A stretch of 64,000 nt of DNA from Candidatus Nanosynbacter sp. TM7-076 (GTDB lineage: Bacteria; Patescibacteriota; Saccharimonadia; Saccharimonadales; Saccharimonadaceae): assembly GCF_022828325.1 (NCBI RefSeq), contig NZ_JAJQJS010000004.1, forward strand, positions 62,001-126,000, in the 5' to 3' direction. A program made the translations under genes and the position numbers. A model generated the notes under the pieces. That model made no database searches. It saw only the letters and a program-made list of their open reading frames with translations, and was not told the origin of the DNA. Numbering within the stretch: position 1 is the first letter of the stretch; each line of letters opens with the position of its first letter. Shown one piece after another: positions 42,144-50,399 of this stretch.

Positions 42144-42222
42144 AAGTTCGCTTTCGTCGTTTCCGACTCATCAGCATAGATACACATCTATGGAGCGAAT
42201 ACAGCTAAGATTCGTTATAAAA

Positions 42223-42332
42223 GAAAATAGCCCGCTCGAAAACGTACTCAAGCCGAAAACTGGATTCAATCCAGGAAATGCAAAATATGCATTTCTAACC
42301 GAATTGAGTCTATTTTCGAGCGAGCTATTTTC
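42223..42332. terminator. Large 20-nt-arm inverted repeat with inner hairpins (locus A)
   Basis: GAAAATAGCCCGCTCGAAAA (42223-42242) pairs with TTTTCGAGCGAGCTATTTTC (42313-42332): 9 bp, a 2x2 mismatch, 9 bp. Inside are ACTCAA/TTGAGT, CTGGATT-C-AATCCAG and AAATGCA/TGCATTT stems, giving a branched structure. On the minus strand a T-rich tail follows, so it ends the small-peptide gene at 42341. The start (AGAAAATAGCCCGC) resembles that of the element at 58805 (AGAAAACAGCCCGC). Confidence 0.75.
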
Positions 42333-42340
42333 GAGCAGGC

Positions 42341-42586
42341 TTACGCCTGACTATCAGTAGGAGGGTTGTCCCTCTTGCCGTTGCACCAGATGCGCCGCCA
42401 CGCAGCGGCTCCGGCTGTTACAGCTCCGACAACTGCTCCGATTGGAGCAGTTGTGGTAACGGGAACTCCCGCCGCCTCACCAATGAGTCCTCCTACGAAG
42501 GCTCCTGCAATTCCTCCTATCACGGCGGACCCGAGAGCCACGCCAATGGCTGTGAGCAGCATGAGTTTGAGGAATCCTTCCAGCAT
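42341..42586 (-). CDS. Glycine-zipper small hydrophobic protein (locus A)
   Basis: An 81-aa protein. The middle has dense GxxxG spacing (GSAVIGGIAGAFVGGLIGEAAG, in part), typical of glycine-zipper membrane peptides, then TTAPIGAVVGAVTAGAAAW and a polar, charged tail. No signal peptide. SD GGAAGGA 8 nt before ATG 42586. It shares an APIGAxxG motif and gene layout with the locus at 58871. Such peptides can form pores or associate with membranes; the role here is unknown. Confidence 0.7.
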   Translation of the reverse strand: MLEGFLKLMLLTAIGVALGSAVIGGIAGAFVGGLIGEAAGVPVTTTAPIGAVVGAVTAGAAAWRRIWCNGKRDNPPTDSQA

Positions 42587-42677
42587 GGGACTGTCCTTCC
42601 AGTTGGGCGGAGGATTTATTTTCCTCCAACGATGTGTCGAATTTGACGCAAGCTAACACATTGTGAAAGCTAATATA

Positions 42678-42706
42678 TATATATCAGTAATAGAATAAAA
42701 TGTCAA
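42678..42706 (-). promoter_or_regulatory. Promoter of glycine-zipper locus A
   Basis: Minus strand: TTGACA (42706-42701), 17-nt spacer, TATATA (42683-42678). The transcript is expected to start near 42671, at AGCTTTCAC, the same first bases as at locus B. A second TTGACA lies 13 bp upstream. The leader of about 85 nt contains a GGAGGA/TCCTCC hairpin. Confidence 0.75.
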
Positions 42707-42729
42707 GAGAATTTGTCAAAAATGTGGTA

Positions 42730-44163
42730 TTATATGCCTTTTTCAGCGTTCTTGGCCTGCTTGTAGGCTTTCGTGACTGGCGCCAGACCGCGCGCAACGC
42801 GTTCACGATTGGCTTTTAATTGCTTTTCGTCGCGGAAAGACATTTTAATTGGTGTTCCTGCAAAATTGAAAGCCTCGCGTAAAGTTCGCTCCAGATAACG
42901 TTTATAGCTCCAGTGGACAAATTTCAGATTGCTACCGTAAATAACAAACCATGGCGGAGCAACGTCAGTCTGGACAATGTAGCGCAGCTTCGGGTGTGAA
43001 TTTTTCAGACCAGCTGGCGGATGTGCGGCGATGGCTTTCTGCAAAATGTCGTTTAAGGCGCGAGTTTTACATTCTTGACGACGACGCTTATAGATATCAA
43101 GCGCCAGGTCAAACAATTTGGCAACATTCTGCCCTGTGACGGAAGAGGTGAATATTAACGGCGCGTACGGCGTGAACTTGAAGTTATAGCTGATTTGTGG
43201 TGCGATTTCATCGTGCGTGTAAGCGTCCTTACCTTCGACGGAGTCCCATTTGCTGACGACCAGAACAAGCCCCTTACCCGCCTCGTCAATAATTCCAGCT
43301 AGGCGCTGATCCAATTGGACATTAAGCTCATTGACATCCATAAGAAGCAGACAGACGTCGGCTTCGTTGATGGCTTGCATGGTGCGAAGAACTGAGAACT
43401 TCTCAATTCCCGTTTCTTGCTTTCCTTGGCGGCGAACTCCAGCGGTGTCGAGCAGTTCAATCGTCTGACCGTGATAACGAACTTGAACGCGGTTTACATC
43501 ACGAGTTGTACCCGCAACGTTGGCGACGATGGCTTGCTGCTTGCCCGCTAAGGTATTGAATAGATTACTCTTTCCAACATTCGGGCGGCCGATTAGCGCG
43601 ACGCGGATGATATCGTCAGGTGCGGTTTCGGTGGCTGGCGGAATAAGTTCGGCAATACTATCAAGAAGCTCTGAAATGCCGATACTATGCTCGGCGGAGG
43701 TTTTTATGATGTTTTTAATGCCGAGCCGTTTGAATTCGTCGATAGAAAGAGAGCCTTTTAAGTCTGCTTTATTGGCGATTAAAATGACTGGCTTGCCGCT
43801 TTTTAGGGCTTTTTTGGCCAATTGTCGATCAGCGTCAGAAGGATAAACAGTGGAATCGACGGTTACGAGGATTACGTCGGCAGCAGCAGACGCGTCAGCG
43901 ATTTGGTCCTGAATGGTCGCCTCAAATTCGTCCTCGGCAGTTTTCAGTCCAGCCGTGTCGATGAGCCAAAATTGCGAATAGTCATCTGACGGCGCAGAAT
44001 CTACGTTGCGTCGTTTGTATGAGACTTTACCAACGACATTGTCGCGAGTTGTTCCAGCTTCCCTGGCGACGATGGCCGTGCGAGAGCGCGTCAAGCGATT
44101 GAATAATGAGCTTTTGCCGACGTTGGCCTGCCCGATGATGGCGACTGTTGGTAATTTAGACAT
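42730..44163 (-). CDS. der: Ribosome-assembly GTPase Der (EngA)
   Basis: A 477-aa tandem-GTPase protein for 50S assembly. G domain 1: GQANVGKSSLFN, DTAGL, NKAD; G domain 2: GRPNVGKSNLFN, AGTTRD, DTAGVRRQGK, SKWD; then a KH-like C-terminal domain (KLRYIVQTDVAPPWFVIYG). Length standard. The ATG follows TGC-TATAAT by 10 nt on the minus strand. Confidence 0.96.
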   Translation of the reverse strand: MSKLPTVAIIGQANVGKSSLFNRLTRSRTAIVAREAGTTRDNVVGKVSYKRRNVDSAPSDDYSQFWLIDTAGLKTAEDEFEATIQDQIADASAAADVILVTVDSTVYPSDADRQLAKKALKSGKPVILIANKADLKGSLSIDEFKRLGIKNIIKTSAEHSIGISELLDSIAELIPPATETAPDDIIRVALIGRPNVGKSNLFNTLAGKQQAIVANVAGTTRDVNRVQVRYHGQTIELLDTAGVRRQGKQETGIEKFSVLRTMQAINEADVCLLLMDVNELNVQLDQRLAGIIDEAGKGLVLVVSKWDSVEGKDAYTHDEIAPQISYNFKFTPYAPLIFTSSVTGQNVAKLFDLALDIYKRRRQECKTRALNDILQKAIAAHPPAGLKNSHPKLRYIVQTDVAPPWFVIYGSNLKFVHWSYKRYLERTLREAFNFAGTPIKMSFRDEKQLKANRERVARGLAPVTKAYKQAKNAEKGI

Positions 44164-44188
44164 GATTATATATTATAGCATTTTTTAG

Positions 44189-44416
44189 CTATTTAGAACT
44201 ATATTGGAGGTCTCTTCTATTTTTATTAAATGCAACAGCTCTAACTCCTTTGGGGTTATTGAGATGATAATTGATACGATTATTGCATAAGCGTGCTATC
44301 TTTGTATAATCTAATGGAGCAATCTGACCGTCTTTATTAAACGGTCGAAGCTGAAGGTATTCTGTATTAACAGTTCCGTCGGCTTTAAGTACTAGTTTGT
44401 TCTGCGATATATACAC
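44189..44416 (-). CDS. C-terminal part of a probably frameshifted hypothetical gene
   Basis: A 75-codon frame entered by GTG 44416, overlapping the end of the next feature. The two frames read VYIAEQTST-stop and VYISQNKLVLKADG at the same place, a TATATATC run, which suggests a single gene split by a slip. The sequence (KADGTVNTEYLQLRPFNKDG) is protein-like. Family not recognised. Confidence 0.5.
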   Translation of the reverse strand: MYISQNKLVLKADGTVNTEYLQLRPFNKDGQIAPLDYTKIARLCNNRINYHLNNPKGVRAVAFNKNRRDLQYSSK

Positions 44417-44747
44417 GAGAACCTTCTGTCTGTCTTTTAAATATGACTATGCCACCGCCTTTTTCTAGGTCATGCAGACAGTAGTTACTGCCGTCTATTG
44501 TGGGTAAAGTTTTCAGATCTAGAGATTCTGCTATTTCTTCTAGCTTAACAACTAATTTTGCATAATCTGATATTTGCTTCTCGGTGATGTCTATGGGGAG
44601 TTCTCTCTTTTTTCCTGAATATACTTCGGTTATCTTGTCATGTCCATACTCAGTATCAGCTTTAAGATCTGCGCATATTCCGTTTAGGGATATTCTGGCT
44701 AATTTCCTTGACAATTCTAATTTATCACGTGTGTTTAGTGTTTCCAT
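44385..44747 (-). CDS. Hypothetical protein, N-terminal part of a probably frameshifted gene
   Basis: A 120-aa soluble, charged protein (starts METLNTRDKLELSRKLARIS). No recognisable domain. The last residues after SRVYI are replaced by a short unrelated tail, whereas the other frame continues for 70 residues. With the downstream piece it would be about 180 aa. It is AT-rich relative to der. Confidence 0.5.
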   Translation of the reverse strand: METLNTRDKLELSRKLARISLNGICADLKADTEYGHDKITEVYSGKKRELPIDITEKQISDYAKLVVKLEEIAESLDLKTLPTIDGSNYCLHDLEKGGGIVIFKRQTEGSRVYIAEQTST

Positions 44748-44830
44748 TTTACAATTACACCTTCTGTCAAATTTAACATAAAAGCTATATTACAATATTT
44801 AACGTAAAATGTAAAGAGCCGCGGAGTAAA

Positions 44831-45538
44831 TTATGAATTCGTGAATTTCTCTTCTCTCCACTCGCCTCTCTTGAGGTCGCCGAGCGAATAATTGCCAAAG
44901 TTTGTTCTGTGGAGTTTTTTAACAGTGTAACCTAACGCATCGAAAGTTCGCCGAATTTGACGATTTCTTCCCTCGCTCATTTCCACTATCCAGCGATAAT
45001 CATCACCTTCGTGTTGTCTTTCTAGCGTCAATTGACTGCGTCCGTCAGGAAGCTGCACGCCAAAATCATTGATCATTTGGCGATGTAGAGGTTGCAATGG
45101 CTGGTCGATCGTGACGAGATATCGCTTAATTTTATAAAACGACGGATGTGTCATGGTGTGCGCAAAATCGCCGTCGTTCGTCATGAGAATCAGCCCAGAA
45201 CTGTCTTTATCCAGGCGACCAACGGGTTTTAAGTGGTGAAGGTTTTTTGGTAGCAATTTGTAGATTGTCGGAACGTCGCCCTGAGAAGCGCGCGAACAAA
45301 GATATCCAGTTGGCTTGTGTAGGATGATGAGCTGTTTGGACTGCAATTCTAGTAATTTGCCGTTGTAGGAAATTTTATTTGCGTCAGAGATTTGTTGACC
45401 CAATCTGGCGGGCTGACCGTCAATAGTAATCTTCCCCTTCTCTATCAATTCGTCAGCCTTCCGCCTGGAAACGCCCAAGCAAAGCGCCACGAATTTGTTG
45501 AGGCGCCAAGATTCTTGCTTTGTGTCTGGGTTTATCAT
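44831..45538 (-). CDS. rRNA pseudouridine synthase (RsuA/RluB family)
   Basis: A 235-aa RNA-modifying enzyme. S4 domain at the N-terminus (RLNKFVALCLGVSRRKADELI), then the catalytic motif KPVGRLDKDSSGLILMTNDGD with the nucleophilic Asp, and GRNRQIRRTFDALGYTVKKLHR. RluB versus RsuA cannot be separated here. Its ATG overlaps the stop of the response-regulator gene (ATGA). Confidence 0.92.
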   Translation of the reverse strand: MINPDTKQESWRLNKFVALCLGVSRRKADELIEKGKITIDGQPARLGQQISDANKISYNGKLLELQSKQLIILHKPTGYLCSRASQGDVPTIYKLLPKNLHHLKPVGRLDKDSSGLILMTNDGDFAHTMTHPSFYKIKRYLVTIDQPLQPLHRQMINDFGVQLPDGRSQLTLERQHEGDDYRWIVEMSEGRNRQIRRTFDALGYTVKKLHRTNFGNYSLGDLKRGEWREEKFTNS

Positions 45539-46515
45539 TGTTGCGGATTTATCGATGGAAATTGTGTCGACTGAGAAGTTTCTGATGGTTGATGCGGGAT
45601 GCTTTGCTCTTGAGGCTGCACTTGGACTGGAGGTATTGCGCTAGCTTGCTCAATAGGGTTCGGTGTTGGCTGCGGCGCTGGAATTGATTGTGGCGCTGGA
45701 GCTTGCGCTGGCTGAGGTGCTGGAGTTGGTTGAGAAATAGTCTGCGTATTGTCCAATTCTTGCGCCATAAGCTTGGAAATATCTACAGAATTCTGAGAGT
45801 CGTCAGCTGGCAAAGGTTGAATTACACGATCACCAAGCCCTGACGGTCGTGGTGCGGGCGATGAAAATGGCGCCATAGGCTGCGGCAGAGTTGTCGGCTG
45901 AGGCTGCGGCGCTGGAATTGATTGTGGCGCTGGAGCGAATACTTGTTGCGGATGTTGTTGTATGAGCGGATTCACTGCAGGAGTCGTTGGCGTTGCAGCG
46001 GGGGCGGCTGGTTGCGGCGACAATGAAGAAATATCAGGTCTAGTAACTGGCTGCGGCGCTGCTGGAGTTGGCTGAGGTGTTGGAGTGGCTGGCTCATATG
46101 CATGAGCTGGCTGTGAAACTGGCACTGGATTTGTGCCGACTCCCGGAAGGTCGCCCAGGGCTTCGTGGACTGCTCTAACGACGTCCTCTATTCCTACCTG
46201 AGACTTCACCAAGTATTTATCAGCGCCAAGTTGCTCGCCACGCTTTCTCTGATCCTCCGAGGACAGCGCGGTCATAATAATAACTTTAACGTCTTTTGTC
46301 TCTGTCGTTGAGCGTAAAATATCCAGCATATCAAAGCCAGAGATTTTTGGCATCATCACATCGCTTAAGATTAATCGCGGACGTTCTTTAATTGCCATGG
46401 CTAGAGCTTCTTCGCCGTCGCCCGCCGAAACGATATCGTAGCCCTCCGCCAAAAGTCGTACACCGTAAATCTCGCGTAAACTTTTGTCGTCCTCAACCAA
46501 TAAAATTTTTGTCAT
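45535..46515 (-). CDS. Response regulator with long Pro/Gln-rich C-terminus
   Basis: A 326-aa protein. The receiver domain is residues 1-120 (LLVEDD, phosphoacceptor Asp52 in LILSDVMMP, Thr in IIMTALSS, Lys in DKYLVKS). The remaining 200 residues are low-complexity, rich in Pro, Gln, Ala and Thr, with no DNA-binding domain. Output is therefore probably by protein contact. It lies directly downstream of a histidine kinase, its likely partner, and has a -10 TATAGT 8 nt before ATG. Confidence 0.88.
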   Translation of the reverse strand: MTKILLVEDDKSLREIYGVRLLAEGYDIVSAGDGEEALAMAIKERPRLILSDVMMPKISGFDMLDILRSTTETKDVKVIIMTALSSEDQRKRGEQLGADKYLVKSQVGIEDVVRAVHEALGDLPGVGTNPVPVSQPAHAYEPATPTPQPTPAAPQPVTRPDISSLSPQPAAPAATPTTPAVNPLIQQHPQQVFAPAPQSIPAPQPQPTTLPQPMAPFSSPAPRPSGLGDRVIQPLPADDSQNSVDISKLMAQELDNTQTISQPTPAPQPAQAPAPQSIPAPQPTPNPIEQASAIPPVQVQPQEQSIPHQPSETSQSTQFPSINPQQ

Positions 46516-46567
46516 ATATTTATACTATACTGAAGTTTTGACAAAAAATCCATAGTTCTTATGGCTA

Positions 46568-48538
46568 TTATTCGCGACCAGGAATTGATAGCTGCTGGCG
46601 TTTTTTTCGCAATTCTTCCTCAATTTCAGCTAGCGTCGGCTCGGAAGAATTCCTGGCTGGTTGTGGAATTTCTGGCTGGACTGCTGGAGTGGTCGGTATG
46701 GCTGGAGCTGGATTCTCTGGAGTTGCGATTGCGGCTGGATTTGAATCGACAATCTCGCTATTATTTTCAATTGCGATATCTTCCGTCTTCTCTTCTGTGG
46801 CAATTTCAATTTTTTCCGAATCCAGATTATCTTCAGGCTTTTCAGCTTCCGTAGATTCTAATCGCTGCTTGGCTTCCGAACTACTCATGCGAGGAATTTC
46901 CAGATAGAAAGTACTTCCCTCTTTATATTTGCTTTCAACTCGCAAGTTTCCAGACATCGCCTCGGCTAAGCGGCGGCTCAAATATAACCCCAAGCCAGTT
47001 CCGCCAATTTCTCGCGTGTCAGAATTGTCCACTCGATAAAATTTCTGGAATAAATGCGGAATATCTTCGGCGGGAATGCCAATGCCGCTATCTTTCACGC
47101 TTACAGAAATCTGCTTATCGTCGCCGGTAATATTGACGACAACTTCGCCCGATGGCGTGTACTTGATGGCATTCTCAATCAAATTACTGACGACTTCCCT
47201 AAAATGGTCAGGATCAATATTGGCATAAAAAATCGGTTGCAGCGACTTCTCTTTACCCTCATCAATTATGTCTGGCATGAAGATATAATTGAGCTGCTTT
47301 TCATTAGCTTTTGTCGCCAAACCATCAAAAATATCCTTCAAAAATTCGTTTACGTTGATGATTTTCGGGTTATTTTTCATTCGCCCGTCTTCAACTTTGC
47401 TAATGTCGAGGAGATCTTGGAATAACCGCCCCAGATGTTGCGCCGATTCGTGAGCTTTGGTGATGAAGTCGCGGGCTTTCTCATCGATGTGAGCGGTGGC
47501 TGGATTTAATGCCAGTCCCAAATATCCCTCAATTGACGCAACTGGCGTACGCATCTCGTGGCTGGCGGTGGAGATGAACTCGGCTTGCTCGCGCTCCTCG
47601 GCTTTTTCTTTGGTGATGTCGCGGAAAACTACGATGATTCCTTCGCCATCTGTGCCGACTGGAGAGCTGACGATTGACACTAAAATGCGTTTTTCAGAGC
47701 TGGTCAATAGGAATAATTTATCGTTGTGCGTTGGCTGGTTTTTTGATAAAGATTGGGAAATTGGATTCTCGAGGTCCTCTACGTCTTTTCCGTCTGAAGT
47801 GACGAGTTTTAAGACGCTTTTCCAGTTAAGTCCGAGCGCGTCGCCTTGGTCCCAGCCGATGATTTGTTGGGCGGATGGATTGATCAGTTCGATGTTGCCG
47901 TCTTTGGAAATAGCCAAAACGCCGTCGTCGATGGCATTGATCACTACATCAGATTTGCTCTCAACCGCGGAAAGTCTATTCTCCAGATTGGATGTGTTGT
48001 CGTCGGTTTTTTGGCGGCGAATCCATAGAACGAGGCTAAAAATCAAAGGTAAAAATCCGAAGAATAGGTAGCCGATGATGAATTGTATGTTTACTCCCTG
48101 TTGAACGCTGGTGGCTATAATCTGTAAAATAACCAAAAGTCCCATCATTCCTAAGATTATTGCGCCGAAAAATCCTGCGAAAATTGCCACGATAATCCAC
48201 ATAACTAGGAATGGCGAAACGACTCCGCCACTGGTAATTATGGTGATTGCGGCGACAGCGACGGTTAACAAATATACGAAAATTCCGATTCCAGTTTCGT
48301 GTTTTCTAGGAAGCCAAAAACATAAAATCAGCACAATTAAGCTGCCGATTCCTGCCATGCCAGCCGCCAAATCTGAGACAGATAATCCGATTGGCAATTG
48401 ATAACCGGTCGGTATAAATCGCGCCCATGCGTACAAAAGAATGATTGTGAAACAGCTCAGTAATGCCACTTCACACAATCTCCTTAGCCAAAATCTGGAA
48501 ATTGCGTGAGGCTTAAAGTAAATCCCGCCCTTTTTCAT
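46568..48538 (-). CDS. Membrane sensor histidine kinase (PAS-HisKA-HATPase)
   Basis: A 656-aa protein: about six N-terminal membrane segments (residues 20-172), a PAS domain (VINAIDDGVLAISKDGNIEL, 199-310), HisKA with His327 in STASHEMRTP, and HATPase with NLIENAIKY, DSGIGIP and GGTGLGLYL. A Pro/Glu-rich tail of about 100 residues follows, similar in style to its response regulator. ATG 48538 is preferred over 48625 because of CATAAT 8 nt upstream and because 48625 would overlap the divergent gene. Confidence 0.92.
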   Translation of the reverse strand: MKKGGIYFKPHAISRFWLRRLCEVALLSCFTIILLYAWARFIPTGYQLPIGLSVSDLAAGMAGIGSLIVLILCFWLPRKHETGIGIFVYLLTVAVAAITIITSGGVVSPFLVMWIIVAIFAGFFGAIILGMMGLLVILQIIATSVQQGVNIQFIIGYLFFGFLPLIFSLVLWIRRQKTDDNTSNLENRLSAVESKSDVVINAIDDGVLAISKDGNIELINPSAQQIIGWDQGDALGLNWKSVLKLVTSDGKDVEDLENPISQSLSKNQPTHNDKLFLLTSSEKRILVSIVSSPVGTDGEGIIVVFRDITKEKAEEREQAEFISTASHEMRTPVASIEGYLGLALNPATAHIDEKARDFITKAHESAQHLGRLFQDLLDISKVEDGRMKNNPKIINVNEFLKDIFDGLATKANEKQLNYIFMPDIIDEGKEKSLQPIFYANIDPDHFREVVSNLIENAIKYTPSGEVVVNITGDDKQISVSVKDSGIGIPAEDIPHLFQKFYRVDNSDTREIGGTGLGLYLSRRLAEAMSGNLRVESKYKEGSTFYLEIPRMSSSEAKQRLESTEAEKPEDNLDSEKIEIATEEKTEDIAIENNSEIVDSNPAAIATPENPAPAIPTTPAVQPEIPQPARNSSEPTLAEIEEELRKKRQQLSIPGRE

Positions 48539-48598
48539 GCTTTTATTATGGCGAATTTTCAGGAAAATCTCAAGTGATAAACGTGGTATACTAATTCT

Positions 48599-49099
48599 AT
48601 GAACGATGATCGACATAACGACCAAAGTAACAATCCCGACGTAAGCAATGCGCCAGTCTATGACAGCACAGAGAAAAAGAGAGTCTTTAAGCGTGTTATG
48701 CTCTTTTCTTTAATGTTTACCATTATTACGCTAGTAGGAAATTACGTTTCAATGCGAGGATCGACAGGACCGTATAACATACACGTTTCTTTTTTGATAT
48801 CAGCCATTTCAAATGCATCGATGATGCTCTCTCCGTTGCTAATTATTTTTATGATTAGGTGGTACAAGAGGGGTTATTATCAGAACATTAACAAGATAGT
48901 AAAGGATAGTCCAAAAGCGGTAATCCACTCTTCTGTACTATCGGCAATAATTTTTGCGGCGCTTTGGGTATATGGTAAACTTGTGTCGATAGATATTCTA
49001 ATACTTTTTCCTGTAATCATCTTCCCTGTTGCGTTATTGACTATCTATTTATTGCCGATAATTGATGTGACATTATATGGATATAATAGGCATAAATAA
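48599..49099 (+). CDS. Small tetra-span membrane protein, family 1
   Basis: A 166-aa protein: a polar N-terminus (MNDDRHNDQSNNPDVSNAPV), then four hydrophobic segments. No recognised family. The N-terminus has the same style as the next gene (MNNDQYNNQSNLTDNAPI), so the two are probably paralogues or share a targeting segment. ATG is 6 nt after TATACT (48587-48592). Divergent from the histidine kinase gene. Confidence 0.65.
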   Translation: MNDDRHNDQSNNPDVSNAPVYDSTEKKRVFKRVMLFSLMFTIITLVGNYVSMRGSTGPYNIHVSFLISAISNASMMLSPLLIIFMIRWYKRGYYQNINKIVKDSPKAVIHSSVLSAIIFAALWVYGKLVSIDILILFPVIIFPVALLTIYLLPIIDVTLYGYNRHK

Positions 49100-49187
49100 A
49101 AAAATAATGAACCTTAATAATACTGATTCCTTTATTAATTGCGATAGGATAATAATTTGAAAATATAATAGTCAGGAGAATAATTCT

Positions 49188-49784
49188 ATGAATAACGATC
49201 AATATAATAATCAAAGTAATCTTACGGATAACGCGCCTATTGCTTCACCTGGAGCTGAAGATATGAAGAAGCAATTAACTTTTACGGAAGCTCCAGTTGT
49301 TGCAGAGCCCTTGCCTACTGTGAAAGCAGATAAAGAAAGGACCATCGGAATTACAATTGCTTTCGTGACGTTTTGTATTGCATTAGTAAGTGTAATGATA
49401 GAAGATGACCCTAATTCTAGGGATGTTATACTTAATGTTATCTATTATATCTTGCCTGAGTTTATACGTATTGCTTTTATAGTCTATAGCTTAGTGTTGT
49501 CGATTGTTATGATTAAAATGTGTATATTTAGGCAATATTGGGTAACAGATAGAGTTATGGGAGGGATGACAATTATTCCGTTGACATGTATAGGGATTGC
49601 TCTGATGTTCGCATTGATTTACTTTATCTACAATATACAATATACTATACTTGCACTTGGTGGCGCTGTGATGGTTTCGTTTGTTGTGTTTATCCCTTTA
49701 CTTATTGTTGTGTCTGTAATTTACTGTTCTTGGGCTGTACTGTCTTATCATAAAAAGTCGACGTCTAACATAGAGAAAAAGTAG
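49188..49784 (+). CDS. Small tetra-span membrane protein, family 2
   Basis: A 198-aa protein with a 55-residue polar N-terminus rich in Asn/Gln, then four membrane segments (for example TIGITIAFVTFCIALVSVMI). SD AGGAG (about 49174-49178) 9 nt before the ATG. No known family. The Asn-rich N-terminal segment resembles that of the preceding gene. Confidence 0.65.
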   Translation: MNNDQYNNQSNLTDNAPIASPGAEDMKKQLTFTEAPVVAEPLPTVKADKERTIGITIAFVTFCIALVSVMIEDDPNSRDVILNVIYYILPEFIRIAFIVYSLVLSIVMIKMCIFRQYWVTDRVMGGMTIIPLTCIGIALMFALIYFIYNIQYTILALGGAVMVSFVVFIPLLIVVSVIYCSWAVLSYHKKSTSNIEKK

Positions 49785-49823
49785 ACAAGTCTTTCCTTTT
49801 CATGGTATAATCCATGGAGTTAC

Positions 49824-49898
49824 GGCCCTATCGTCTAGCGGTTAGGACACCAGGTTCTCATCCTGGCAACCCGGGTTCGATTCCCGGTGGGGTCACCA
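49824..49898 (+). tRNA. tRNA-Glu (anticodon CTC)
   Basis: A cloverleaf can be drawn: acceptor GGCCCTA with TGGGGTC (two G-T pairs), D-arm GTCTAGCGGTTAGGAC, anticodon arm CCAGG-TTCTCAT-CCTGG with anticodon CTC, T-arm CCGGG-TTCGATT-CCCGG, discriminator A and an encoded CCA end (49896-49898). gltX, which charges it, lies 3 kb downstream. Confidence 0.97.
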
Positions 49899-49907
49899 AG
49901 AATGTCA

Positions 49908-49937
49908 TTTTAGAGTCCGTAAGAGGCTCTTTTTTAT
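49908..49937 (+). terminator. Terminator of tRNA-Glu
   Basis: AGAGTC and GGCTCT form a short stem (one G-T pair) around CGTAAGA, followed by TTTTTTATT. Confidence 0.7.
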
Positions 49938-50010
49938 TGTCTTGAATCATTTACAGTTCAGATATTCTGTGTGAATATCCTAAGCTTCATTTTTCGTCAT
50001 GTCAAAATAT

Positions 50011-50391
50011 TTAGTTATCACTACTCATCTGTTTGACGACATCTATCAAATTCCGCGGCGTAATGTCAGCCTTAATTAGATATCCGTCAACACGACTCAT
50101 GACAGATTTACGCGAAGCCTCGTCCTGCTCAAAATTGGTCATAATTAAAATCTTACTATTCGGAACCAAATCGACATTGTTGTTTCTCAGCGCGTCTAAA
50201 ATCTGGTCGCCGCGTTGCTCTGGTAGCATCAAATCTAAGATTATCAAGTCAAAGTTCTGGTTGCGCGCTGCCACTAGCCCGTCATTCCCGTCAACCACCC
50301 ACGTCACGTCATATCCCGCTTTTTGCAGACTCCTGACGTACATTTCGCCAATAAAACGGTCATCTTCCACGCATAAAATTGTCTTTATCAT
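50011..50391 (-). CDS. Single-domain response regulator
   Basis: A 126-aa stand-alone receiver (CheY/Spo0F-like): CVEDDRF, phosphoacceptor Asp53 in LIILDLMLP, Thr in ILIMTNFEQ, Lys in GYLIKAD. No output domain. It follows the histidine kinase gene by 8 nt with an AGGAGG SD, so the two are co-expressed. It may pass phosphate on or signal by contact. Confidence 0.92.
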   Translation of the reverse strand: MIKTILCVEDDRFIGEMYVRSLQKAGYDVTWVVDGNDGLVAARNQNFDLIILDLMLPEQRGDQILDALRNNNVDLVPNSKILIMTNFEQDEASRKSVMSRVDGYLIKADITPRNLIDVVKQMSSDN

Positions 50392-50399
50392 AATTCCTC

